Assembly (NCBI RefSeq): GCF_050908995.1
Contig: NC_135119.1
Span: forward strand, 6,758,001-6,822,000
Direction: 5' to 3'
Origin: Andrena cerasifolii
Taxonomy: Eukaryota; Arthropoda; Insecta; Hymenoptera; Andrenidae
DNA: 64,000 bases
Below the pieces are notes generated by a model. The model was not told the DNA's origin, searched no databases, and was given only the letters and a program-made list of their open reading frames with translations. Made by a program: the position numbers and the translations under genes. This document shows, piece by piece, positions 52,316 to 64,000 of this stretch (the stretch's first letter is position 1; each line of letters begins with the position of its first letter).

Positions 52316-52785
52316 TTAATATATTTGTAAAAAATATATATAACAAATTGTTGTGTTAAACGATTTTATTAAAAATGTAGTAAAGACTAAATTAAAATGC
52401 ACTAGAAACTGAAAAATAATTCTTTTCTTGTACTTCAATTTTGATGGTGTTAATATCACTTTAAATAATAAGCAAAGATTGTACTAGGCTATAAGCCTTA
52501 CTACAATAAGCCACAAGTAAATAAATAAATAAATCTCACTTTAAATAAAATCGTGGGGCACGATCTTTTATAACAGGATATGAATCACTTTAATACTTAA
52601 ACTTCTGGTTGCACATGGTGCCCCAGGGTTTTATTTAAAGTGGTATTAACACCATCAAAATTGAAGTACAAGAAAAGAATTATTTTTTAGTTTTTAGTGC
52701 ATTTAATTTAGTTTTTAATGCAATTTTTAATAAAATCGTTTAACATAATTTTTTTTATATATATTTTTTATTTTCTAGATTTTAG
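52316..52785. mobile_element. Large AT-rich palindromic repeat element
   Basis: Arms of about 115-160 bp are inverted copies: both contain GTTAAACGATTTTATTAAAA and TTCTTTTCTTGTACTTCAAT followed by TTTGATGGTGTTAATA. The centre has extra direct copies of ACTTTAAATAA. Termini and duplication are not resolved, so this is a MITE or palindrome of unknown family. Confidence 0.6.
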
Positions 52786-53309
52786 TGCTTGTGGATTTAC
52801 ATTTCATCGCGATGCGACTAACGTCTCGAACGCAGCGGATTTTTGTCGTTTCGTTTCCTGTTTTTTCGCAACTAGGGGAAAACCAAGAGAAAAAAAGTTT
52901 TGAGAAAAACGCGTTTAAAGTTTCTGGGCAAAGACGACAGCGTAGGTTGCTGCTTGACCTTTTTAGCTGCCAAATCAACAATTTTGCGAATTTTAATATA
53001 AACCAAGGGGCATTTTGTTTCTTAAAAAGAAACCTGCAGACATGAATATTTTTCCAAAATTTTTTACAGTTGTGTTTGGTTAATCAAAAGACAACTATCC
53101 CACACCCGGGCCAACTGAAAATTCAAATTAAATTTTCGCCTATGTAGTAGAGTGATGCTCGTGAATCTTGTAGGTACTACTTAGACGAAGTAGTAAAACC
53201 AAGTACCTAAAGATCAATTCTAAAATCACTGATTTGAATCTGATAAGGAGATACCAAAGGACGGTAGACCATTCGTAGACCCTGGACGGATCGAGGTACG
53301 GCACGACAG

Positions 53310-53500
53310 ACGGTCCTGACTAACCATCAGCTTAAGAATTTGGAAACATTGATACTCGAGGACCTCTGGCACTAATTGTACCTTGAAATGCAACATTCCC
53401 ATGGTTCGAAACCTACCTACCTTGCAAGTCCTAAGACTCGAAGTCCACGAGCCACCGCTGAAATCCTCTACTACCTTGGACAAATTATTGAGGAAGAAAT
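53310..53500 (+). pseudogene. Possible leucine-rich-repeat remnant with a frameshift
   Basis: Two LRR-like segments about 26 codons apart, LKNLETLILEDL and VRNLPTLQVLRL, lie in different plus frames separated by a stop and a one-base shift. No flanking exon structure or further repeats were recognised. Chance remains possible. Confidence 0.22.
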
Positions 53501-53599
53501 ACTTGAGTGAACTTCCACAGTTTTCCCCGTCCTTCTCAGAACACACTGTGCGCATCGTCGACAGTGAAGTCCCCTCGGAACATCGGAATCTACTTACGT

Positions 53600-54979
53600 A
53601 CCAATTAACTATACAATTACGAGATTCCTGGCACAATGGTGGGAAGTAATCGGACGTCGGGACGCGTAGTGGAAGGCACCTTGCGCCCAAGGGGTGAAAG
53701 AGGGTGTCGCAGCCGCTGAAAAGTCAGTGAATTCGTGGACGGAGTGCCCCCGATGCGAGGGTGCAGGGGTTGCTTTAGGTGTACGGCCGAATCGGGGTTC
53801 CTGCGGCTCCGGATAGCTAGCGCGTGCCCTCTTCACTGGAGTAGCCTGCCTCTGAATTACCGCGGTGCCCTATCGGAAAGGGGTTAAATGCTCTTTTCTT
53901 CCAGCGCCGAGGCGTTGACCGCCCTTTGCGGTGGAAAATCAACCGAGGGTTAGGTGAAACCCGGTCGCTTGTCATTACCGCGCCACGTCCACGCTAGATT
54001 GCCTACAGAGCTCTATCCCTTCGACGTCCATGCGAAGCGAACTGTTCCTATCATCCGTCGTCACCATCCGTCGCGTGACAATTTCGCGAATGGAGCAGGG
54101 ACCTCGGAAGACACGGAACAGTCACGCAACCGACAACGTACAAATCGAAGAAATCTTTACCACTTCTTTCGGTTCCGCCATTCGCGTTTTCCCCCCCAAA
54201 GAAGGAATCTGTAGCGGTCCAGGTGAAGGTCCCAGCCGGGTACCTCGTGGGCCAGGCGAAAAGGGACAAGGACACCGGCGGACCGAGGGAGGGGGGCGAT
54301 TTTTCATCGCTCGAAGCCACGGAACGCCGACAATAGACGCGTGTCACGATGTTGCAGCTGCTATTGCCACTGTATTTGTCCCGTGCACATGGCACGCGGA
54401 ACGACGTCGTGCGTGACCGTGCCTCGCAAGATCGAAACGAGCCAGCTTCCCTGCGCCGAATTAAAGACCGAGGAGACCGCGCGGGATTTTCACAGGGGGG
54501 AGGCCCCGAAATTTCGTGCGCTCTGGCTCGGGGATTTCGATGCCTCCGAACGGAGATTTCGTTCTGTGGGACTCGTGGGGAAGGAGCGAGCTCTAATTGC
54601 GTCCGATTGACGCAGGCTTGAAATCGGGGACGATCCTCGCGATCGATGGTCCGAAGCTCGAGCACAGACTCTCGATGAAATTAATATCGGTGGGCGAGGA
54701 GAGCGTTCTTCAAGTTCGAAGGAAATGCGCGCGTCGCGACGGTCATTGTGCTCCTTTAGAACTTATTAAATGATACTCGATCTTAATGAAGTTCACGACG
54801 AGCCCAGCAGCTGCTGCTTCGCTAACCGTTGCCGATCGATATTGGAAAGAATCCAAGGGACAGATAATATCTCTCCGTCGGATTTAGTCCTACGGCAAAT
54901 ATCGGGCTAGTCGAAGCTAAACGTCAGGTAAACGAGCTCGCTCGGGAACGAGTCTCGCGTCAGGGTTTCTCTTTGAGCC
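53600..54979. other. No gene recognised
   Basis: GC-rich DNA. ORFs of 128 and 204 codons overlap in opposite directions and are not credible as genes. Confidence 0.45.
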
Positions 54980-54983
54980 TTAA

Positions 54984-55691
54984 GGGGGAACACCACTGTG
55001 ACGGCCGGAAAAGTAAGCCATTTTTTAAGATTTTTTTTCAGGAATAATTTACAGTTTTCGTAGAAACATTTTATTACCTACCTTTAGTACACTGTCTTAA
55101 GAGACTATACAAAAAAATAAATGGAAAAACATCCATAAATTTTAATGTATTAATTAATCTTCTAGACCCCCCATCACGCGAGCTGATCGAAGGTGTAACT
55201 ATGGACCAGCAGGTTCGAAATCAAATTTCATTTTTCTTTTATAAACTATACGAGTGTAGTTCCCGCTGTACGTACGGATTCTTTGATTGCGAGCAAATTT
55301 TTTGAAATACACTCGAAAAACTGTCCATCTTATTCGCGGATTTTCGAAACTTTTCTCTAAAGCGCACCATTTTTACAAAAATAATTTGTTTAAGAAATCG
55401 GCACGTACAACGGAAACTAGACTCATATAGTTTATAAAAAAAAATCAAATTTGATTTCGGACCTGCTGTTCCATAGTTACACCTTCGACCAGCTCGCGTG
55501 GGTAGGCGTAGAAGATTAATTAATATATTATAATTTATGTATGTTTTCCTATTTATTTATTTTTTGTATAGTCTCTTAAGACACCGTACTAAAAGTAGGT
55601 AATACAAATTTTCTATAAAAACTGTAAATTATCCCTGAAAAAAATTCTTAAAAATGGCTTACTTCTCCGGCCGTCGCAGTGGTGTTTCCCC
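54984..55691. mobile_element. piggyBac-like inverted-repeat element (TTAA-flanked), 708 bp
   Basis: TTAA at 54980-54983 and 55692-55695. Arms of about 240 bp are near-perfect inverted copies: left GGGGGAACACCACTGTGACG, right inverted GGGGAAACACCACTGCGACG, then GGCCGGA and a shared AAGTAAGCCATTTTT. The loop of about 170 bp is unique. Family inferred from the TTAA duplication; the ends are G-rich rather than the usual CCC, so a different TTAA-targeting family is possible. Confidence 0.75.
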
Positions 55692-55695
55692 TTAA

Positions 55696-57806
55696 TCCTT
55701 GTTTCCAAGGGGAACCGATCTTTCTAATTGGCAGCTAGTTATTTGCAAGCAATGTCACGAAAAGTTCTTCGGCAACTGACAAAATATCCATCCTCCTTCG
55801 TCGTTCCTCTTCATCCCTTCCGTGCGATGCATCCACGAGGGAAACAGAAGCGTTCCGAGGTAGCTTCTCACGAACTGGTCTGTTAATCGCAGTTGAAATA
55901 CAAGCTGGCTAGCGCCAGTTACAGAGGGACACTTTCAAGATACCCCTGCGTTTGTCACACGTCAAAGCTTCCATTCCCTCGATTTCGTCGAGGTTCCGCG
56001 ACGCGCCTGGATGATTGAGAGTCACTGATCGGGCGCAACACAATGCTCCGCGGACCACTGTAGGTACAGCCGAAAGGTTCCCACCTACCTGGTCTCGATA
56101 AACTGATTTATTTCGACATCATTGTACGGCCGGGAGTCGCATCTGTTCCAGCGAATTTCGTACCGGAGAAGTCCGTGATTCCCGATTCGCCGTCGGCGAA
56201 ACCTCGACGCGCTATGAAATATACACCGCGCCCTAACTTTCTCGCCCCTCTTCCTCTCGTCTTCTTCCTTTCCTTCTTTTTTCGCAATATCGGCATCCAG
56301 CGACCACTCCCCTTCATCCTTTTCCGCGCCCCCTCCCTCGTTCGTAACATAAATAACAATAACAGGATCGCGATCGCGCGATCCACTGCTCCACTTCTTC
56401 GGCGACGATTCCTCCCGCCTGCGATCGTGGCCTGGGACAAAGGGAGGAAGAATCGTCCGAGTGTCTCGCGCGACAGTAGGGAAACGTATCGTTCGCTGGG
56501 CGTCGTCGCGCACCCTGAGAAACGGCTGGTCCTCGCGGAACCCGAGGAACCGTCCCGTTGCATCCCCTGTCGGCCGAGAGAAGCCACCGTGCTCGTCGAC
56601 CCTTCTTAGAAGAATACGCATTAATTTATATCTGCATACGCCAAGCATTATCATGGTAATCGCCGTGGGGCGCTCACCGCCATCCGCCGTGCGCATTTCT
56701 CGCGCCCAATCGCCGTGGACGCGTCTTCCAAGTGTTCTCGATTAAACGAGTCCTCGAGGACGAGGCACATGGGAACGTTACTCGCGAGGACCTTCCACAG
56801 AGAAGGGACTCGAATCGCTTCGACGCGATGCTCGCGGTAAATGCTGCTTCTTCTTCCCTCTCTGTGCCGCTTTTTTCCTGCTTTTTTTTTGTTAAAGAGA
56901 CTCGTCAGTCGGGGGAAGTTTACACGGAGCCGCAACTCCGCAACCCTTTGAGTTTCGAGCGACACGGAGTTTCGTGTTATCTACTCTCGAAGGGATGAGC
57001 TGGGTAATTAAGCGTGTGACTCGCGCTGTAATTCCTGTCACGCGACTGGTTTATCGGTCAGATGGAAGGGTTCAACGTTTAGTAGGTGGAATTCGCGGCA
57101 GATTTATCGTTTTCGCGGACTCTTAAAAAGAAAGACGACAGAATAGAGATACCTAGGGGATAATAATTTTATTCGCGAAACATTTTGTGGGTGATCAGGT
57201 CCATCGTGGTTCCACGATATACAAAGAATCGCGTGTAACCATCCTAGGCCATACTGCCCAGTCAAACGTCATCTGTCTTAACTGGCGAGTCTAGAAATCC
57301 CTGAATGTACCCGCACCCATCACGAGTTACGGGGGTTTATTTTGGTTTAAAAAAAAAATCCAACCCGTATCCGCGGTCCGTTCCCCGTCGACACCTTGGA
57401 TGTACGTACATATAGCTGCAACCTAGCCACCAGAGGATACCCACATGAACCACTTAGCAGGAGCAATGTCTTGCGATCCTTCGATGATTATTTCGTGCAT
57501 GGGATTCTCTCTTTCCAGCGAACGTCCCTTCGTGGCTCGTTCGTCCTCTGCTGACGTTTCGCGATTTCCAGAAATGAAAGAAACGAATGGCTCGAATTCC
57601 CCAGATCGTCCTTGGTCCCGAGGCCCCGCTTCCCCGAACCGTTCTGCGTAAACGCGATCGACGCACTTCTCGGCGGAATTAGACTTCAATTTGCGAGCTA
57701 CCGTGTTTCTTTTCCGGGACTCGTAAAGAAAGGAGCTCGTAAAACGCGACTCGGCTTCCCCGGTGCCTCCGGGAGCCCGTACCAACCAATCCGCGTCCCC
57801 GAGATA
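55696..57806. other. No gene recognised
   Basis: A mirrored set of ORFs (144-203 codons on both strands at 56.1-56.7 kb) is Arg/Ser/Pro-rich and looks like a composition effect. Confidence 0.45.
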
Positions 57807-57811
57807 CGACG

Positions 57812-58954
57812 CACAGTGGTCTAATTCGCCAAAAAGCTGGCCAAAATTTGAAGGCATCTTCCGATTTGTACAAAAATTGGTGTACGAGGGTTATCGAGGT
57901 CGCTGATTCAGAATGTGAAGTCAAAATTGCAAAATGAAAACGAATGGTGGTCGAGCACCTGAAAAAAATATCAAATCTAACAGACACCTAGTACTTTAGA
58001 GTTTTAGCTTAGAAAAATTGTTTTCATTAAACATTGACAATTAGAAAAAGTGGTAGTTTGAAGTTGAAATACCAATTTTCGAAATTATTGTTAATATTTG
58101 CAGAGTAGAGAAAAGTAGGAAAAAATAATAATCTTGACTTCATTCTAGTACGGGCTATAGCAACATGCGTATTCATGATACACACCAAATTTGAATGAAA
58201 TCTGTTAAGTAGATCTTGAGATTTTATGAGAGCAATGAGAATATCCTTTCGGTACACCGTTTTGCGTACGAGGCTCTGTACCGCCACCAATTTTGATTAT
58301 TTCTCATTGTAAAAATTTGTAAGTATTGTTGAAAAATCAACAAATACATGTAAAAAAACGTCAATGGAAGAAGTTTCATAGTTTCGTTATAAAAAAATTC
58401 CGGAGAATGCAAAAAATTGTCTATAACTGTAGAAGACCCTCTTAAGCGCTTTAAATGTAAATATCTTATAGGGTAGCAAATTATAGCAAAATTTTTCAGT
58501 TGCATATCCTTCTAGGCAGTGTACTTGAAACGAAGAATTTCTTCTCTTTGCGTATAAAAGCGTATAACGTTACTTTTTTCCTCGTTCTTTATTAAGGGAG
58601 GACTAAGATGTACGATATATTGGGAAGGGAAATACACGGGTAAATGTACAAATATTTTCGACTGCTGCTGTGCAAATTTAATGTTCATAACACATATTTT
58701 AACGGTAAAACATTTCACAAATGAATTCCTTCAATGAAACTTTGCGTGATACATTAAAAATGATAGAAATATCAAGACATTAAGGACCAAGAAATTAAGC
58801 CAACTTTGAAGGTTTATATAATAATAAGTAATTACTGTATTTTAATTTTTCAAACAGTATTTGTTACATAACAAATGTGCCATAGTAACAAAACGCTGTT
58901 TTATACTTTGAAAATTGCATTTTGGCCAGCTTTTTGGCGAATTAAACCACTGTG
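57812..58954. mobile_element. Transib-like non-autonomous DNA transposon, 1143 bp
   Basis: Both ends start CACAGTGG and match over about 35 bp with one mismatch (CACAGTGGTCTAATTCGCC against CACAGTGGTTTAATTCGCC, then a shared stretch ending AGCTGGCC). A perfect 5-bp duplication CGACG flanks it (57807-57811 and 58955-58959). A CACAGTG-type terminus plus a GC-rich 5-bp duplication is the signature of the Transib superfamily, relatives of the RAG recombinase. The AT-rich interior carries only short ORFs (up to about 93 codons) with no transposase motif that I can see, so it is presumably a deletion derivative mobilised in trans. Confidence 0.82.
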
Positions 58955-58959
58955 CGACG

Positions 58960-59699
58960 GTTCTTCCTCCGTGTTCTCCCCCTTCGTTTGTCGCTAACGA
59001 TTTATTTCCACGAGCCTCTCGGATTCGATATCAACGACTTTTCGGGCCCGGAGGCGACCTACAACCCTTCTTCGCGATTCCCCTGTCACTCCCGCCGAAA
59101 TCATGGGATGGCAAGCGTTTACCGGGCGACACGAGGCAAACGGCCGCGTCCTTTTCGCCCGCTTTTGTGGCTGGGCGTTCATACCGAAATTTGGGTTACT
59201 GAACCAATTAACCCTTCGCGCGGCGACTGCGAAGGTGACCCGCTCGAGCGCGAGGAATCGACGCGCCGAGAGTCGACGGAGCGCAATTCCTTCGCAGCGG
59301 AGTCTTTAAACGATTTCCACCTCGCGTAGTCAATTAACGAGGTAGTTTGTCTTATTACGAGATAAATCGATAAGCAAGCATCGATGAACAATATCTATAA
59401 TTGTGAAAATTTAGATAGCAAAGAGGCAAGAAATAAGTCATCGCACGTAGAGTCTGTAGATGTTTTATTTTTGCGCATATTCTAACTATAAGTCACATCA
59501 GTTTCCAGAGAATTCTTCCAAGTAATAACAGATCGTACGAGTAATTGTTCTTTTCATCCGTAAGCTTGGGAAACGTTTATTCGAATGAAGGCTCGGTTGA
59601 ATAAAAACTCGCTGGATGAACATCCCGCTCGGCATTGCGAGGAAAAAGGCGGAATGAAGGAGAAAAATCAGAAGAAGGCTAAAGCTCTGCGTTCGGTCG
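58960..59699. other. No gene recognised
   Basis: Flank between the Transib-like element and the CpG/GA-rich promoter region. Short ORFs only. Confidence 0.5.
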
Positions 59700-60435
59700 A
59701 AGCAGGTTCGCAGCATCCCCTTGTTGCTTAGGCATCGCGCGAGGGGTTGCAGCCTGCCACGGTGCGCCTGCGCGCCCTCCTATCTCCCCGCCGTAGCGCG
59801 ATCTACCCCCACCCTGGGAACGCATCGAAATCTTTCGTACTCCGTCTTGTGTTCGGTCAACTAACCCGCTTGCTTCTCCCTCCTTCGCTCGCTCGTTCCC
59901 TCTCTCCGTGTTCCCGTCTCGCTCCCGCCCGTTGTACTACGGACCAGAGGGAGAGAACGCTCCGGTGAGAAAGAGAGGGAGACGTGCACGAGCGTACGCT
60001 CGAGTTCCTCCTTTCCCTTCCCCCTTCCCAGTTCCCTTTCCACCGATGGTCCTGGGTATATCCTGGGTTCCCGCCATGACGAACGGGATGACACCCGAGC
60101 ATTGCCGAACGGGCCCGAATCGCGACCGACGGCCGAAACGCGGGCAGCTGCGACTCCGGACGGACAAAGAATACTCTTGGAGCATACAGTCACCGCGCGG
60201 CGAGCACACTCACCACGGGACAGTCCGTCGAACCAAAGGTACAGTGTTTTGATGCGACGTCGCCGAGCCGGCCGAGCCGTCTGCTCGCACCACCTTCCAC
60301 GGTATCGCCAGGATACCCGCGTAGTGTGCACGGAGTGAAGCTTGAACGGAGCGAGTGGGGCGCGGGTAGCGAGAGGAAAAAAAAAAAGAAAGAAAGAAAG
60401 CAAACGAGCGCGAGCGCGTGAGTGAATCAGAGAGG

Positions 60436-60466
<31 letters not shown>

Positions 60467-61348
60467 GGGGGAGAGAGTAAGAGAGAGGGAGCGAGAGAGA
60501 AAGAGAGAGAACGTGTGCGTGTGTGCGCGTGTGCGTGCGTGAGTTAGGAACCTCGAATATTGAGAGACGACGCCGGTTCTAGGTGATTTTCTCGGATCGA
60601 CAATTCGCGATACGACGACTAGAGGGGAAAGGTTTCCGATGCACTGCCTGTACACACGTGTACGGTCCAGCGTGGTTCGTTCTGCTTCGGTGTCGGGCAC
60701 GTAGGGACAGACGAGGTGACCGGTGTATATGTATAGGCACGGTGATACGAAACGGCGAAACAGTGGGGAAACAGAGCGAGAGCTCGCGGTGAAAGAGAAT
60801 CAAAGGGACGAGAGGAGACCGGCAGGGACAGTGTCAAACGGTGCCCGCGACGAGAGTTGCTCGGTTTCGCGTCGGCGATACCGGTGATCGTGGACGAACG
60901 CTCGTTTCTGCCGTCCCCTGTCGTCGACGTACCGGCGCGACGGCCGCCGATCGACGAGAAATTCGAAATGTAACGCCGGCGGCAGGGCAGACGAACGGCA
61001 ACGGTAGTGGCAGTGTGGCAACGACAGCGGCAACGACGGCGACAGGGCGACCGGACGGGTGGAGTGTGCAGCAAGAGGGAGAGAGCGCGGAGGATTACTC
61101 TCGCTTTCGTTCGGCTCTCCCTCCCTCTCACTCTCACGGATTCTCTGCTCTCTCCGTCGCACGCCAAGCAGCCGCCGCTAGCCGGCTACCAGCGGGACGG
61201 GGAGAGAGAAAGAGAAAAGAAGAAAGAGAGCGAGAGAGCGTGAGAGCGCCGGGAGGAAGAGCGGCGTTGCGCGGAGGACGGAGTTGGGGCGCACGAGCGA
61301 CGAGGACGGGAACAGTTCGGCCAACCGAAGGAACCGAGAGGGAGAAGG
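59700..61348 (+). promoter_or_regulatory. Probable CpG/GA-rich promoter and noncoding first exon of a downstream gene
   Basis: GC- and CpG-rich DNA with a long purine-rich GA tract (about 60430-60516) ends at a consensus donor GTAAGT starting at 61349. No ORF inside shows a recognisable domain; the longest ones are low-complexity. In insects this combination (GA repeats, CpG-rich 5' leader, strong donor) is typical of the first, untranslated exon of a regulatory gene with a long first intron. The gene itself is not in the window and cannot be named. The transcription start is not resolved. Confidence 0.4.
60430..60516. repeat. (GA)n purine tract
   Basis: An imperfect GA/GGGA run in the putative promoter or leader region. 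On the opposite strand it creates a spurious Ser/Leu-rich ORF. Such tracts can bind GAGA-type factors in insects (inference only). Confidence 0.85.
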
Positions 61349-64000
61349 GTAAGTGCGCGAGCCAGTAAACGTTTCCGTGGATGTACCGATGCGTGGACGA
61401 TACGAAACCGTTGGTAAAACGATGCGTTCCAATTACGCCAACCGAGATGTGCCCCGTTATCGTCCGTCGTTGTCGTCGTCCGTCGTTGTTGTTGTTGTTG
61501 TTGTCGGTGTCGTCTTGTTGTTGTTGACATTGCTGGGGAAACCTGAGTGAAAGATACGTACGTGCACATTAGTGCGTCGTTGTTTCAACGAGCGAAAACC
61601 ACACGGACGCGACCCGTAAAAACGAGTACGCGGAAGTTGGTCGCAGCGGCACGTTTCCGTCGTCCTGGCCTTCTTGCTGCGTCCGCCGATCATCACCACC
61701 GCCATCACCATCGCCACCACCTCTACCACAATCTCACCACCTCTACCAACACCACCACCACCACCACTACCACCATCACCACCACCACCACCACCACCAT
61801 CACCACCACCCCACCGTCGCGGCCGCCACCACCACCAGCGGCACCACTACCACCGCTGCCACCACTACCATTGCCGTCAACGCCTCCTGCTAGCCGGCGG
61901 CGATGCACGGTAGTGTCCTCGAGCACGGCGTGCACGCATCGTGCTGCGAATGCTTGACGAGTCTCGCGCGGTGCGTCAGACAAAAACGCGTTGTGTCGTC
62001 GTGAGAGACGAGGAGTGACGGACCAAAGTGTGCATCCCTTCGAGGTTCCCGGTGTGTTTTCGAGGCTCGGCTCGGACGGACGCTTGCTTGCTTCGCCGAT
62101 ACCACGCGTAGTGTATGGGGAAACAGGTTCTTAACGCTCCATTCTCTCTTCTCTATATACATACACCGTATCGATATACTCGCACAATAGGATTACACAC
62201 GAGAACGTACTTACACAGGGAGATTTTTTTTTTATTTTTCGTTTCGCATCTCGATCGCCGGTGAATCTAGCCTAGCCTCACCTGGCCCGGCTAGGGCAAA
62301 CGACGCTTTGGTAAACACCATTATCGACTCGCACCATAGTGTGGCCGGTTCGACGGAGGTGTAGAGAGTTGTCGGTGACGGGGGCTCGTCAGTGCCGTGA
62401 ACCGCGGAAAGAAAAAGCAACTGATTTCCTTGGGACGCGTGTCGCCGCGTTTCCCACCCATGGTGCTCCGTGCCTGTGTTTTCGATCTCCGAGAGGTGCA
62501 TCGATAGCCGCGTGGCGCGGCACGCTCCGCCGAAATTTCGATCGTTCCCCGTCGAAATTCAGCGACGACCGTGCGCACGCTACAGTGCCATCGGAAGTGG
62601 GATATATTGTGCATCCACGGCTCGAGTGCACCGCGAGGATAAAGCACCACAGCAATTCGACCCTGATATGTATATGCAATATATATATATATATTCGTGT
62701 GCACGGTGCAGAAGGTGAAACTCGCGGCCCTCGTAGTACCGTGCAATTTCCAGTTTTCGCGGTAATAATCGCCGCGTAGGCACGCAATCGTCTTTAGGGA
62801 TTGTTAAGGGTCGCGATTAACGACTCGCCGGATTCATACTGGAAGGAAATAGTCTGCAGGCTCCACCTCTTCTTTCTAACGACAATCGGAATCTTCGATC
62901 TCGTACTTAAACGTTCCGAAACGTTTCGAAGCGAGTTGCCCTACGATCGTAACGACCGAACGCGCAAAGTCCTCCCGAACCTCTGTGTTTCGCCGTCGCG
63001 AACGCGATCAATTCCCCTTTCTCTTTCGCTCTCTCTATTCCTGTCTCCTTCCTTTTTTCCTCGGTTCCCTTTCCTGTGGGTGTTCCTTCTTTTTTTGTGC
63101 CGGCGAGCCGCGCTAGGGGGAGGTCGGGCGGCCGGGGGGACGGGGGAGGGGGCGAGGAGGAGGCGAATTTCGGCCTACTCGCTCCACGGAACGGCGGAAC
63201 GGATCGGAATGGACAAGGAACCGACGTCGTGGACCGCGAGAACAACGGGCGCCAAGAGATTTACGGGCACGCACAGTATCCCTTTTACCCGTTCTTCGGA
63301 TTCGTTTCTTTTCCCCCTCGTCTCTTTCTCTACGATCTTTCTCTCTCTGCCCCTCTGCTTCGTCTCTTTCGCTTCTCCTTTTGGCTTCGTTCGGTCATAG
63401 CTGTCGAAAACGCGCACGGATACGTGCGTCGGCGAGTTTGAAAGGGTTTGCCACGAAGTTGGCCGCGACTCGCCCGCAACGGACCGGCCGCCGAATTCTC
63501 GCGAGCCACGGGCAGTCCGCGGCGGAACGTTCGAGAAACGATCGGTTGTTTTGCTCGCGTACGAAACGGAGAGGATGCGTTTTTTTATCGGGTATTTTTC
63601 AATGGCGCGGTTAACGATAAACACGTATTATTAGCCGTTTCGCGGTACGGAATATCTATTAGACCGGTTAATCTATTTCGTATCTCCTACGTTTCCCGCT
63701 GATCCGAAGGAAACGGAGAACGGGTTCGTATAGGTTATGTGCAGCTTAGTTCGCGCTTAAATTCAGTATCGTTATTGTTCCGCGACGAGTTCGTGAGATA
63801 ATGTGCGTGCGTAACTATGTGTCCGTGTGCCGATGGTGTTTTAAGTTGCCAGTTGCCAGCAGTAGCTCGCGCGAAGTCTCGCGAAACGTTTCTTGTTTAC
63901 CGGAGAAAGACAGGAGAGAGGAGAGGAAGGAGGAGGTAAAGTTAGTAACGGACATTCTGTCCGATCTTTCGCAGATTTTCGAGCTGTTCAGTCGTTGTCT
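61349..64000 (+). other. Probable first intron of the gene starting near 60 kb
   Basis: Begins with GTAAGT. It contains the triplet repeat, a short TA run near 62680 and GC-rich DNA to the window end. No coding exon recognised; the 199-codon ORF at 62801-63400 is low-complexity. Confidence 0.35.
61689..61875. repeat. (ACC)n/(CAT) trinucleotide repeat
   Basis: A long imperfect ACC/CAC/CAT triplet array just after the putative first-exon donor. It produces low-complexity ORFs (Thr/Pro/His on plus, Gly/Val on minus) that are not treated as genes. Confidence 0.85.

Noticed and set aside
56085..56696. 203-codon minus ORF mirrored by plus ORFs
   Set aside because: Both strands open over the same bases with Arg/Ser-rich composition; typical of CpG-rich noncoding DNA.
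59861..60700. 279-codon minus-strand ORF
   Set aside because: Dominated by Ser/Leu runs produced by the GA tract; no domain, and overlapped by ORFs in other frames.
61547..61957. 136-codon ORF rich in Thr, Pro and His
   Set aside because: Translation of the ACC/CAT triplet repeat.

Overview
Eukaryotic nuclear DNA, almost certainly from an insect and probably a hymenopteran (inferred from intron and exon style, the gene set and the transposon types; species not determined). Three protein-coding genes can be rebuilt exon by exon, with GT/AG splice sites and a reading frame that closes exactly.

Layout. 1-16.4 kb: no gene recognised. It holds AT-rich inverted-repeat elements, several hAT-like MITEs (one nested inside another), a piggyBac-like MITE and a pyrimidine-rich tract. 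16.4-21.4 kb, minus strand: a 13-exon SLC5-family sodium/solute symporter (597 aa). 26.4-31.7 kb, minus strand: an 18-exon P5A-ATPase, ATP13A1 (1169 aa), with a 395-bp hAT-like hairpin in intron 9. 33.5-42.0 kb, plus strand: a 6-exon Spaetzle-family neurotrophin-like ligand (321 aa), divergent from ATP13A1, with hAT-like MITEs in introns 1 and 4. 42-59.7 kb: no gene recognised. It holds a GGGTAG-ended element, a large AT-rich palindrome, a TTAA-flanked piggyBac-like element and a 1.1-kb element with the hallmarks of a Transib transposon (ends CACAGTG, 5-bp CGACG duplication). 59.7-64 kb: GC/CpG-rich DNA with GA and ACC microsatellites and a consensus splice donor at 61349, probably the promoter and noncoding first exon of a plus-strand gene that lies mostly beyond the window.

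The three genes are functionally unrelated: a plasma-membrane transporter, an ER transmembrane-helix dislocase and a secreted Toll ligand. The most distinctive content is the density and variety of small DNA transposons whose target-site duplications can still be read. Most long ORFs in the GC-rich stretches look spurious.
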